Program-made: the position numbers and the translations under genes
Shown: positions 36,912 through 48,800 of the stretch, piece by piece
How positions within the stretch are numbered: the first letter of the stretch is position 1
How the letters are laid out: each line of letters starts with the position of its first letter
Origin: Nematostella vectensis
Lineage: Eukaryota; Cnidaria; Anthozoa; Actiniaria; Edwardsiidae
Direction: 5' to 3'
NCBI RefSeq assembly: GCF_932526225.1
Contig: NC_064043.1
Span: 15,250,085 to 15,314,084 of the forward strand
Length of the DNA stretch: 64,000 bases
Notes under the pieces: model-generated
The model's database searches: none
What the model was told of the DNA's origin: nothing
Seen by the model: only the letters and a program-made list of their open reading frames with translations

Positions 36912-39900
36912 GTTAGGTTTGTTAATTCTTTCTTTCTACCGCATAAATGCGGTAACAGGGCGCTTTACAGGAGTCACACTATAAAGAACCCACGCTGTTG
37001 AGTGATGCGAATCACTGAATCCAGCTGGAAGATCAGGTCTCTGGTAGTTTATTAAGTGGACCACTCTAGCTTCTCTAGCTTCACGGCTACGCGTTGCTAA
37101 GACTCTAAGGACACGATTAAGGTAAACAAGACGACTCTGTTGTGATGTGAATGTGTCTCCTGGTTGTCGATTGTCTGTGTGTAGCATTTAGAAAAAAAAA
37201 TCCTTTATCTCGATGCATCGAATATGATAAATAAGTCAATACCTTTGTGTCTGGTTGGTTTTAACTGACTAGCCACAAACAGCCTAGAAAAGAACCAACC
37301 ATCGACAAATTTGGAAAAGAGTAGTAAATTCCACCCAACACAAATATTTACTGAAGATAGGCATTTTAAGGTTGCCCTTACTATAAACTCTTACATGCAT
37401 CGCCAAGATGCATAAATCCGACTACCAAAAAATCACTGATACTGTTACTGAGTACGGACATGTGAATCCCCATCTCCTGCATCCAGAACCTGTTACACAA
37501 TTCGCAAATCCTCGGATCCCAAAACACGCGACTCCGCGCACATTTTACTATTTTACTACGTATTCTACTTCCTTTAGAGTACAATATATGCGTAAATTTA
37601 TTTATGATAAATCTAGATCCGAAAACAGGATCTGTTTTGGGTTAAACCAAATAAGTTTGATTAACTGATGTGGTTAACTTGAGCCCACGATAACATCCGC
37701 CACTTTTAAGCCTTGCGGAGAGAAAGAATTATAGGAAACTCTTCTCTCGGACTCTTCGACAATGTGTAAATAATGAATAAAAAACAAAGGAAGGACAGAA
37801 ACAGAAGGACAGAAACAAAGGAAGGAAAAAATGCAGAACTCCTCTTTGGTTGAGTTGGTTCACCTCTGAATTCAAAGCGATACTAAAATAAAATAAAATG
37901 AAATAAAATATAATGAAGTGAAACAGATATTTGAGGTATATGATGGTTATGTAAGAAACGTGAGAAAATAAATTACCCCCCGGTGGGGGTATGGAACTCA
38001 CTCCTTATTGTTTTTTTAAAAAACATACCGTAACGGTAGAACGCAGAAATGGCACATATGTAGAAACATATGGACTCAACTAGAAATATTTAATCGTTGA
38101 ACAGTTTACATGTTTGTATGGCCGTACAAGAATAAAATGACATCATACAAGTGGGCTCTTTTCGTTAAGTCATTACTCCTTATTTAGAAAAAGCATTTCC
38201 TTTCATTTTCATAAACTGTTGTGTTTTCGGAAATGAATGCGTGATGCCAATAGGGAGCTAATGGACCTATATACTTTATATACTGTTACCCCTGAGATCA
38301 GGATAGCGAGCTAATTGACCAATATACTATTTATACTGTTACCCCTGAGATCAGGATAGCGAGCTAATTGACCAATATACTATTTATAATGTTACCCCTG
38401 AGATCAGGATAGCGAGTTAATGGGCCTTACTATATACACAGGGAGCTAATGGACCTAGATCTGTATACCATATGCTGCTGGCCATCAGAATGATGAGGTG
38501 TACTGCTAAGGACTTCAAACTTTTTCCAGTTGTTTTGGTTGAAAACGTAGTACAACTATGTTCTAGCTAGTATACAATAGGGACTTCGACGCTTGGCGAA
38601 AAAGTCCAAAATAGTGAATGAAATTACTTAGACTTTATACTCAGGAACAAACATAATGAACCCAAAATTTCATTTCTACAATAGCGAACAGGGAAAGGTA
38701 ACTCATACAACAACCACTCCCGTCCTCGCTAAACCGCAAAACTTTGAATTTCAGGTCGTGGTTTAGCGGAAAACGGTTGGATATCATTGAGCTAAGACAG
38801 AACGTCTTTTCCCGTGCGACTTCAGAGTTTCCAAATCATTTCATTGTTTTCTATCGTCCCCGTTCTGTTGCCGTACTCGTATCTTTAAGTCCAGAGTGCT
38901 TACATTGAAACAAACGTAGCTATAAGTCGCGGTGGATTAGTTTTCTCTTTAGTGACATTACAGCACAAGCTGCAACAACTTATCCACCGTTCCTTATCAG
39001 CTGAATATCCGCTTCTAAATATCTAGCAAGTGGTATCGATTTAAATGTGCGAAAATTTGTGACTATCATCTGAAAAAAGAAGGTTTTATCTCCCGCGTGA
39101 ATTCCGTTCCACACATTTGCTCACTGTGACCATGTCAACGACACCTGAAACTGACTGCTCCTCATAAAGTCTGATCTCGAGTGGAAATTCTTTCCGAACT
39201 TCTTCCGAGAGGTCGGACTCAGTGCGTGTGTTCTCTAAGAACACATGGACCCTTGGACCAATCAGAGCGCGCGATTTGACGAGTGTAATAGAAAACAAAT
39301 CCATATATCAAGAGCTGGTGGCAGTAAAGAGCTTGCTTAACATCCTTTGGGTGAGCGTCATTGAGCGTGTACTTCTACGAAATGAATTATTTATGCACAT
39401 AAAGAAAAAGTGGAGAGTTCCGCTTTGATTATTCTAACTCACAGTTTCTGGAAAACTCTTTGGCATGCAATTCGTTCTGTCCAGCACAAGGCTTTACCCC
39501 GCATTTTTAAGATAACTCAGGTGAAGGTTGTGAGTTGCTCATGGTTGCAGGCTCATCGGGGTTAGGGAGGATTTAACTTACAAAGACGTGCAAAATTAAA
39601 AGATTTCCCATGTCAAAACTCTGTTAATTTTAAAAGATATGAAGTTTTAACAAATTACCTTAATCATGTTGATAATTAGAAATCCCATCTTATTAATAAT
39701 AGCCCCTGGAGGGCTATAATGAACCTAATTGTCTTAGCAGCGTTGGAACCCAATAGAAACAACTTTACATTTACATGCACAAACGGTGCAAACAGTAACA
39801 GCGGGGCTCTTCGCCGACTAAAAGAGATAAAGGATAGCATTATTCGCAACACAATGACAGTCGCTTTCATTTAAAACATCCTTGTTCTTTGTATATTATT

Positions 39901-40241
39901 GCAGATGTGAAATATTGTCGACCGCGGGCAGCTAAAAGTTCCTGGGCGAGCTAACGGGGCAGCAACTGATCCAAGAAGAAGAAGAAAAAGACGCAAGCGA
40001 ATGCTCTGGAAGAGACCAGAAGAAAAGTGGGGTACTTCGATCATTACATGTATGATACTGTTGGTTTAAACCCCTGTGGTGAAAATAAATTGGTTGGATC
40101 ATGCTATTAAAGCAACTGGAATAGTTGGACAAAGGAAGCCGCCACTAAACTTGCTCGAACAATTCTATTTTACAACCACCGTATCATTTCCATTTGAAGT
40201 ATCATGAATGCACTGTCTATCGTCTGAAAGGAAATTTGGCG
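36912..40241. other. Intergenic region between unknown gene and GPCR
   Basis: It contains an ATG-started open frame of 86 codons at 37408-37668 (MHKSDYQKITDTVTEYGH...) without recognisable family and a 53-bp tandem repeat (38245-38440). A good splice acceptor at 39904 (pyrimidine tract then GCAG) suggests a 5' untranslated intron of the GPCR gene. Otherwise nothing is supported. Confidence 0.4.
38245..38440. repeat. 53-bp tandem repeat, about three copies
   Basis: The unit contains GTTACCCCTGAGATCAGGAT and AGCGAGCTAATTGACC; copies are 53 bp apart and a little diverged. Confidence 0.85.
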
Positions 40242-41342
40242 ATGTCTGACTTTAATGGAAGCGAGATGCTAGAAAAAGGATGGGGAAAGAATACATCATC
40301 GTCCCCCCAACTTGACCCTCGAAGCAAGGCAGAAATTATTATTCAAGCAACCTTCATGGTTATTATTATGTTATCGTCCATTCTAGGGAACATTCTCATA
40401 TTGTTAGCGATCAAAAGAACGCGGTCCTTGCAGAGTATTACGAGCGTTTTCATCGCAAATCTCGCGGTTGCGGATTTCCTTCTGGCAGTGATAGGAATGC
40501 CTTTCACGATGACGTCATCCATAACATACGACTGGATATTCGGGCCGTTCTGGTGCAAGCTGAACGGAATGGCAAATAGCGTGTTTTGTATCGCCTCTAT
40601 GCTCTCCCTTGCTGCCGTGTCCATCGATAGATACTTTGCTATAATCACACCGTTAAAATACCCGATGCTGATGACACCACGAATGGCTTTCATGCTGGTG
40701 GCGTGGGTCTGGTTACAGTCTTTACTCTGTGGGTTCCTACCAATATTCGGCTGGTGTCGCTACACTTATATCACAAACGAGTCCATCTGTACAGCGGAAT
40801 GGGGGTCTAGCATACCCTACACCATGTTCATATTCGGGGCATGTTTTTTTGCGCCCTTATTGGTGATGTTCTACAGCTATTATCACATTCTTCTCGCAGC
40901 GAGAAGGCATGCGAGACAAATGGCTCTAAAGGTGGGCGACATCGCGACACCATTAAAAACAGCCGTAGCCATCACTTTACCGTCAGCAGACAATAACGCA
41001 AAACGCAAGCGAGAAGAAAGGGAAGCAAAGTTTAAGAGTGACACTAAGGCGGCCAAAACTCTGTTAATAGTCATGGGCACGTTTCTATTCTGCTGGTCTC
41101 CGCATTTTATTGGGATGACTTGTCTTCTATTCCCCAGCTGTCAGTGGCCCGACTGGTTTTTTGCGACCACCACGTGGCTTGCAATGATGAACAGTGGCTG
41201 CAACCCTATCTTATACGGTGTCCTGAACAGGAGGTTTAGGAGAAGCTTCATAGAGATTATTTGTTGCGGGAGGAAGTCCAGGCGAGTGGAGATAGATCAT
41301 TCTTTCTATCACGTGGAGAGATCGAATGAAAGGGAAGATTAG
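40242..41342 (+). CDS. Rhodopsin-family G-protein-coupled receptor, GPR161-like
   Basis: 366 residues in one exon. The ATG at 40242 is the first in the frame (upstream codons to 40194 have no ATG) and gives a short extracellular N-terminus with NGS and NTS glycosylation sites. Seven hydrophobic segments carry class A marks: GN in TM1 (49-50), LAVADFL with Asp78, Cys105 and Cys183 for the disulfide, DRY at 129-131, CWSP at 284-287, NPILY at 321-325, and a CC pair at 341-342 that may be palmitoylated. TM4 and its flanks (ITPLKYPM, WLQSLLCGFLP, IFGW) and DWIFGPFWC resemble GPR161, a ciliary Hedgehog-pathway receptor. The tail is much shorter than in vertebrate GPR161, so it may be a related orphan or an amine-type receptor instead. 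The charged third loop (about 220-270) fits G-protein coupling. Confidence 0.92.
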   Translation: MSDFNGSEMLEKGWGKNTSSSPQLDPRSKAEIIIQATFMVIIMLSSILGNILILLAIKRTRSLQSITSVFIANLAVADFLLAVIGMPFTMTSSITYDWIFGPFWCKLNGMANSVFCIASMLSLAAVSIDRYFAIITPLKYPMLMTPRMAFMLVAWVWLQSLLCGFLPIFGWCRYTYITNESICTAEWGSSIPYTMFIFGACFFAPLLVMFYSYYHILLAARRHARQMALKVGDIATPLKTAVAITLPSADNNAKRKREEREAKFKSDTKAAKTLLIVMGTFLFCWSPHFIGMTCLLFPSCQWPDWFFATTTWLAMMNSGCNPILYGVLNRRFRRSFIEIICCGRKSRRVEIDHSFYHVERSNERED

Positions 41343-42065
41343 AGATTCCTTGATAGAGGGACGGTTAGAGATTCCTTGATAGGGGGAAGGTTGGAGGTGT
41401 CGATAGAGGGAGGACAAGAGATGCCATGGTATATAATAACCCACGTGACATTTGCTAATTGAATCGATCAGTGGAACAAAAGCCACCAGTTTATTTTCCT
41501 AATTTATTTATATATATATTACTCAATGTTGCATCCTGTCGCATTTGCTGCGTGGGGTGTGTTGGCAAAGGGGGCTTATAATTAAAAATGTATCACAATA
41601 AAGGGAAAATATGAAATACAAATAATGTATCAAAAGGTCTGTTATGTAGGGGGGAGGGGGGTATGCGCGGAACATTCCATGTCTACGTTTGAACTCTATG
41701 GATGCGTCTTCGTGACATCGCTATTTTGGTTTTATTCAAACTATTGAAATATTTTATCGTTTTGGTTATAATTCATATCTACAAGTTATTTCTAGTTTTT
41801 AAGGATTGGATTTCACAGTGATTCAAGTGAATTGAGCTACTGAAGTGTAAACTGGTTTGCACTAAATTGTTGCGGGAGTAAAAGAGCATGCAAGTGTGAA
41901 CCAGAGTACTTAAAGAGCCTCGATCAGCCCTTGCTTGGGTATGCTTTCATTCAATACTGGAACTCGAATTATGTAAGTTTTACACTGCAGTTGTTAAGTT
42001 CAATCAAAAATCTCACAATAGCTCCCGCAAATCAGCCGATGGATGTGGATACTTTCTCCCACTTG
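41343..42065. other. 3' flank of the GPCR gene
   Basis: A short duplicated GAGATTCCTTGATAG lies just after the stop. The GPCR 3' untranslated region is expected here. No other feature seen. Confidence 0.5.
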
Positions 42066-42835
42066 GCATGGCGCTGAAGACAACATGGCGTGGAAATGTA
42101 TGTACTCACACTCGTCATGGCGCTAAAGACAACATGGCGTGGAAATGGATGCATTCTCACACTCGTCATGGCGCTAAAGACAACATGGCGTGGAAATGGA
42201 TGCTTTCTCGCACTCGTCATGGCGCTAAGGACAACATGGCGTGGAAATGTATGCATTCTCACACTCGTCATGGCGCAAAAGACAACATGGCGTGGAAATG
42301 TATGTTTTCTCCCACTCGTCATGGCGCTAAGGACAACATAGCGTGGAAATGGATGCTTTCTCCCACTCGTCATGGCGCAAAAGACAACATGGCGCGGAAA
42401 TGTATGCATTCTCACACTTGTCATGGCGCAAAAGACAACATGGCGTGGAAATGGATGCATTTTCACACTCGTCATGGCGCTAAAGACAACATGGCGTGGA
42501 AATGGATGCTTTCTTTCACTCGTCATGGCGCTAAGGACAACATGGCGTGGAAATAGATGCTTTCTCCCATTCGTCATGGCGCTAAAGACAACATGGCGTG
42601 GAAATGGATGCTTTCTTTCACTCGTCATGGCGCTAAGGACAACTTGGCGTGGAAATAGATGCTTTCTCTCATTCGTCATGGCGCTAAAGACAACATGGCG
42701 TGGAAATGGATGCCTTCTCTCACTCGTCATGATGCTAAAGACAACATGGCGTGGAAATGGATGCCTTCTCTCACTCGTCATGGCGCTAAAGACAACATGG
42801 CGTGGAAATGGATGCTTTCTCACAATTGGCATGGT
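42066..42835. repeat. 51-bp minisatellite downstream of GEMIN5
   Basis: About fifteen copies of a 51-bp unit (GACAACATGGCGTGGAAATG, GATGCTTTC, CACTCGTCATGGCGC). It begins about 33 bases past the GEMIN5 stop codon in the direction of that gene, so it may be transcribed as its 3' untranslated region. The unit is a multiple of three and stays open in several frames on both strands; I read these frames as artefacts of the repeat. Confidence 0.93.
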
Positions 42836-42867
42836 GCCAATACAAGCCTAGTATTCCTTTTCTTGCC

Positions 42868-45800
42868 TTATTCCAAGTTACCAGAGCATCTAGCAAAAAC
42901 ACGTGACAAACACTTGCGCTCTCGATCCCACTGCGCATACTCCAACGCCCACTTTGCCACATCACGTCCCAGAGTGTAGAGTACTGCAGGCTCGTACACA
43001 GGAAGACCGTCTGTGTGGCAACATAGGTAGCCCAAGATCATAGCGGCATCGACAGGATCGGGAAACGGAAGGTCCTAAAGTAAAGAGATTTAAATAATTA
43101 TAATATCTGATCAAAACAAGTAGCACTCAGGAGCAAGGTTCAAATGAGAGCTTGAGAAACAACAAAGAGAGTGCGTAAACGTAACAATCAGCAGTAAACT
43201 AAAAACAACAAAGAGAGCAAACTTACCGAAAATAAAGCCCACAAACAATCAAATGAGCGCGTAACAATCGACAGCATATTTCAAAGAATAAAGCGCGCAA
43301 ACAATCAAAATGAGCGCGTAACAATCAACAGCCAATAACAAAAAATAAAGCGCGCAAACAATCAAAATGAGCGCGTAACAATCGACAGCAAATTGCAAAG
43401 AATAAAGCGCGCAAACAATCAAAATGAGCGCGTAACAATCAACAGCCAATAACAAAAAATAAAGAGCGCAAACAATCAAAATGAGCGCGTAACAATCGAC
43501 AGCATATTTCAAAGAATAAAGCGCGCAAACAATCAAAATGAGCGCGTAACAATCAACAGCCAATAACAAAAAATAAAGCGCGCAAACAATCAAAATGAGC
43601 GCGTAACAATCGACAGCTAATTTCAAAGAATAAAGCGCGGAAACAATCAAAATGAGCGCGTAACAATCAACAGCCAATAACAAAAAATAAAGCGCGCAAA
43701 CAATCAAAATGAGCGCGTAACAATCGACAGCAAATTGCAAAGAATAAAGCGCGCAAACAATCAAAATGAGCGCGTAACAATCAACAGCCAATAACAAAAA
43801 ATAAAGAGCGCAAACAATCAAAATGAGCGCGTAACAATCGACAGCAAATTACAAAGAATAAAGCGCGCAAACAATCAAAATGAGCGCGTAACAATCGACA
43901 GCCAATTAGAAAAAATAAAGTGCGCAAACAATCAAAATGAGCGCGTAACAATCGACAGCAAATTATAAAGAATAAAGCGCACAAACAATCAAAATGAGTG
44001 CGTAACAATAGACAGCAAATTACAAAGAATAAAGCGCACAAACAATCAAAATGAGCGCGTAACAATCGACAGCAAATTACAAAGAATGAAGCGCACAAAC
44101 AATCAAAATAAGTACGTAACAATAGACAGCAAATTACAAAGAATAAAGCGCTTAAACAATCAAAATGAGTGCGTAACAATAGACAGAAAATTACAAAGAA
44201 TAAAGCGCGCAGACAATAAAAATGAGCGCGTAACAATCGACAGCAAATTAAAAAGAAAAAAGCGCGTAAACAATCAAAATGAGCGCGTAACAATCGATAA
44301 CAAATTACAAAGAATAAAGCGCGTAAACAATCAAAATGAGTGCCTAACAATCAACAGCAAATTACAAAGAATAAACCGCGTAAACAATCAAAATAAGTGC
44401 GTAATAACCAACAGCAAATTACAAAGAGTAAAGCGCACAAAAAATTAAAATGAGCGCGTAACAATTGACAGAAAATTACAAAGAACAAAGCGCCCAAACA
44501 ATCAAAATGAGCGCGTATCAATCAACAGCAGATCAAAAAAATAAATGTGGACTTTAAAAGCACACTAGCATACACACATAAAAAAATAGCAAATTACAAA
44601 AGTATTAAGCGCACAAACAATCAAAATGAGCGCGTAACAATTGGCAGCAAATTACAAAGAATAAAGCACACAAACAATTAAAATGAGCGCGTAACAATCG
44701 ACAGCCAATTGCAAAAAATAAAGCCCGCAGACAATGAAAATGAGCGAGTAACAATCGACAACAGATTACAAAAAATCAAGCGCGTAACAATCGACAGCAA
44801 TTTACAAAGAATAAAGCGCGCAAACAATCAAAATAAGTACGTAACAATCGACAGCAATTTACAAAGAATAAAGCGCGCAAACAATGAAAATGAGCGCGTA
44901 ACAATCGACAGCAAATTACAAAGAATAAAGCAGACAAATAATCAAAATGAGCTTTTGATACAGAGAACTACACGTCACCTTGTAGACAAATGCGTCAAGT
45001 TTGCGTTGCAGGAGTTCTTCCTCGTGCTCTATGGTCTCTAGGGTCCATGAGTCGAGTTGATACCGAGTCTCAAGAGTCGCGGCACGGGCGCCGAGGCCGA
45101 ATCCTGAGAACAAAGATCAGTTACGTTTAAACGGGCCACCAGAACCCGAGTAAACAATAAGTCACGTCTAGACGGCCATCAAAACGCGAGTACAAGAATA
45201 GGTCACGTTTAGACGGCCACCAGAACCAGAGTACAAAAATAAGTCACGTTTAGACGGCCACCAAAACCCGAATACAAAAGTATGTATATAAAAATTTAAT
45301 ATAAAAATGGCCTTGTTTGTCATCATATTTTTAAATTCGAAGAACATAAGCCCCATAGTACTATCTGCCAATACCTTGGTCTGCGGCCTGGTCAGCACCA
45401 GTTGCCATATTGTCCAGCTCGCCACCCTGAATCCCGCCACCAGGGAGCGCCTCTTCAGGCGACACCCCCGGTCTCTGCTCTCCCTTTGTCGTCTTTGTCG
45501 CCGCAACGCTCGCTAGGATCCGCCGAGACCGCAGCAACACCACCGCCTTTTTCACCTCATTTAACTGTTTCTGAAGCGACAGTCTGTGAGCCATGGTATC
45601 TAGTATCAAGTACTTCTTGGCCGCGAGTAGGACTTGTAGGATATCACAGGGCTTGTCCATCACGGATACGGGCCCATGATGGCCCACGTCACCCGCCAAC
45701 ATCTCATCGAACACGGACACCTTAACATCCGGTGACCTCTCATCGGATAGCTTAACATCCGGTGACCTCTCATCGGAGATTTTAACATCCGGTAACATAT

Positions 45801-48800
45801 TATCGGACACGTGACCATGAGTACCGACGTCACTCGTTGACGACTCGCCAGTCTTTCTTAATGAACTACCATTCAAAGTTGAATAATCATTAATCGAGTC
45901 CGGGTTTTGATTGACGTCTGAGTGGCTCAGTTTGTGAGTTTGAGGTTCTTGCCCATTGGTCACGTGGTGAGCCTTCTTCTGTACCACATGTGACACGGGT
46001 TCCCTCCACCACAACTTGTACAGCGCAACCATCCAGTAAAAACCGCTGACATAGTCGTACAACTCTTTGCAAGCCCCCAGCATCTCATCACCTCTATGAG
46101 CGATAGGTGTATCACTCGTCCCGCTATGCATGATTGGCCCCTCCTCAGTCCCGCTATGCATGATGGGCCCCTCCTCAGTCCCGCTATGCATGATGGGCCC
46201 CACCTCAGTCCCGCTATGAATGGCGGATATATCAAGAAGTCTTGCTAAGCGCTGGCCAAGCCTGATGACGTCACGAATTGACTCGCTGCCGTACGGGAGA
46301 AGCAGGTCGCATAGGGCGGTTACCCAGTCCAGGGCGTTGTTCTTTATACAACTCTCAAAAACCTGCAGCAGCGACCTGACGCAAAGGACTGGGTCCTGGA
46401 GGAGACCACTGACCACAGAGGATGCGATGCCGTAAGTGACTCGTACAAGAAGCTACGGAACGGATATGAATGAAAGATGAATAACAGAGTAACAGAATCT
46501 AAACAATGTAAATGGTGGTGGGGATATCTACCTGGGCTTGGGTGATAATCATGATATTTACCTGAGCTGGTGTGATAATCATGATATATTAGCCTGAGCT
46601 GGGGTGATAATCATGAGATATTTACCTGAGCTGGCGTGATAATCATGAGACATTTACCTGAGCTGGGGTAAAAATCGTGATATTTTTACCTGAGCTGGGG
46701 TGATCATCATGATATATTAGCCTGAGCTAGGGTGATGATCATGATATTTACCTGAGCTGGCGTGATAATCATGATATATTAGCCTGAGCTGGGGTGATAA
46801 TCATAAGATATTTACCTGAGCTGGCGTGATAATCATGATATATTTACCTGAGCTGGGGTGATAATCATGAGGTATTTACCTGAGCCGGGGTTAGATTCTC
46901 ATCAAGATTGCTGTCCCTATAGCTATTCAACTGCTCAGCAGCGGCCAGCAGTCGCTTGTGGTCAGCAGTCAACACATTGGCTTGTTCCCAGGCCCCTAAA
47001 AGGCGCCTTACAAACCACGGGCTTTTGTCGCTAGCAAGCGGACCTGCAATAAGTTGGCAAACTTTATTTCTACCTCAAGCCGAGAGAGAGGGTTATTAGA
47101 AGGAGGAGGGGGTATTAAAGCATTATATCAAATTATGACTATTAGTGTATAAAAAGTAGCTTTTTTTTGTACTCTCATTTTTATTAGTTTACCTGAAGAT
47201 TGTATACTTGTGACAAATTCTTGTTCTATCTGGCTGTCATCTGAAAGCCTTGAGGGGTGAGGCTCAGAGAAAACGTCAACTGTCAAAACTTCTTGTCCAA
47301 TCAGCTCCTGGTATAGTAGCTCGTGAGTGCACAGAGCAAACATATAGCCCTAGGAACACAACACATACCTATGAATACTAACGATAAACATATAGCCCTA
47401 GGAACACAACACATACCTATGAATACTAACGATAAACATATAGCCCTAGGAACACAACACATACCTATGAATACTAACGATAAACATATAGCCCTAGGAA
47501 CACAACACATACCTATGAATACTAACGATAAACATATAGCCCTAGGAACACAACACATACCTATGAAAAGTCTAGAGGGACACTAGTCTGGTAACATATC
47601 TACCATACATAGTCTAAAGGGACACACACTAGTCTGGTAACACGTCCACCATACATAGTCTAAAGGGACACACACTAGTCTGGTAACACGTCCACCATAC
47701 ATAGTCTAAAGGGACACACACTAGTCTGGTAACACGTCCACCATACATAGTCTAGAGGGACACACACTAGTGTGGTAACACGTCCACCATACATAGTCTA
47801 AAGGGACACACACTAGTCTGGTAACACGTCCACCATACATAGTCTACATGAGCACACACCTCTACATCCTGACACCCTTCAAGCGCCAAAAAAGCAGATG
47901 ACCAGTTACCAGTCCCCAAGTGCTGGTGCAACAGGCGGACAGCAATGGCTGCAGAGAGCTGGTCTTCACAGAAAAGCTTGGCAACCTGGCAGGGAGGTCA
48001 GATCATTAAATTGATAGCTTCTGTATCTACAGTTAGGGTCAATACGTGATGGACACATTATTCAGTCGAATATTTTGCAATAACAGAAAATAGTAATAGT
48101 CATTTATATTGTATTATATAAGTTGAATAATATTATGGTGACTATTAATAATTAACAAAACTACTAACATAATTATCATTATTATCACACTAACTTGAAG
48201 GGCAGTGCTTAGAGAGGCGTGGTCCCCTCTGGTGCTGAGTATCCGTACTGCATCTGCCGGTAGATGAGCTGCTAGGTAACTAGAAAACAAAAGGCTGATC
48301 TGATGACAAGCAATAAGCATGTGATTTGAGGCAAGCGAAGAATATTAATTTAACCTTCTGTAAGTGAACATATCAACCTCTATACTCTACAACAGACTTA
48401 AATGACATCAAACCATCTGTCATGTCCCTTTATAGAGCCACAGCAGGCCTCGAAATACCAAGGGGGGCATGGTACAGACTAGGTTGCACAGCCACACTCC
48501 TCTTTTTACAGATTTATTTGTGTTAAGCTTTTTTTTCTTCAAATGAAAATAGAAAGAATGCAGATTAACCAAATTTTTCAATAACTTTTCGGTAATCAAG
48601 CTTATAGCAAGATTACTGTGAGCATTTCTGTAAGTTGCTTTGCTAGATAACTGGAAAGATTAAAAGGAGTTGGTTAAGCAACATTGAGAACACCCATGTG
48701 TACCCATATAAACCATCTGACACCTCCTATCTCCATGGAAACCATCTGACACCTATCTCCATGGAAACCATCTGACACCTCCTATCTCCATGGAAACCAT

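Noticed and set aside
37408-37668. 86-codon frame MHKSDYQKITDT... as a gene
   Set aside because: It has an ATG but no recognised family, and its phase does not join the upstream exons; kept only as a remark in the intergenic entry.
40194-40241. N-terminal extension of the GPCR from 40194
   Set aside because: The codon there is TTG; the ATG at 40242 leads into a normal short N-terminus.
42032-42979. Repetitive proteins on both strands across the 51-bp array
   Set aside because: The unit is a multiple of three without stops; the same explanation covers both strands.
43249-44448. Repetitive hydrophobic frames such as [13 protein letters not shown]
   Set aside because: Products of the 57-bp intronic array; they lie between two certain GEMIN5 exons.
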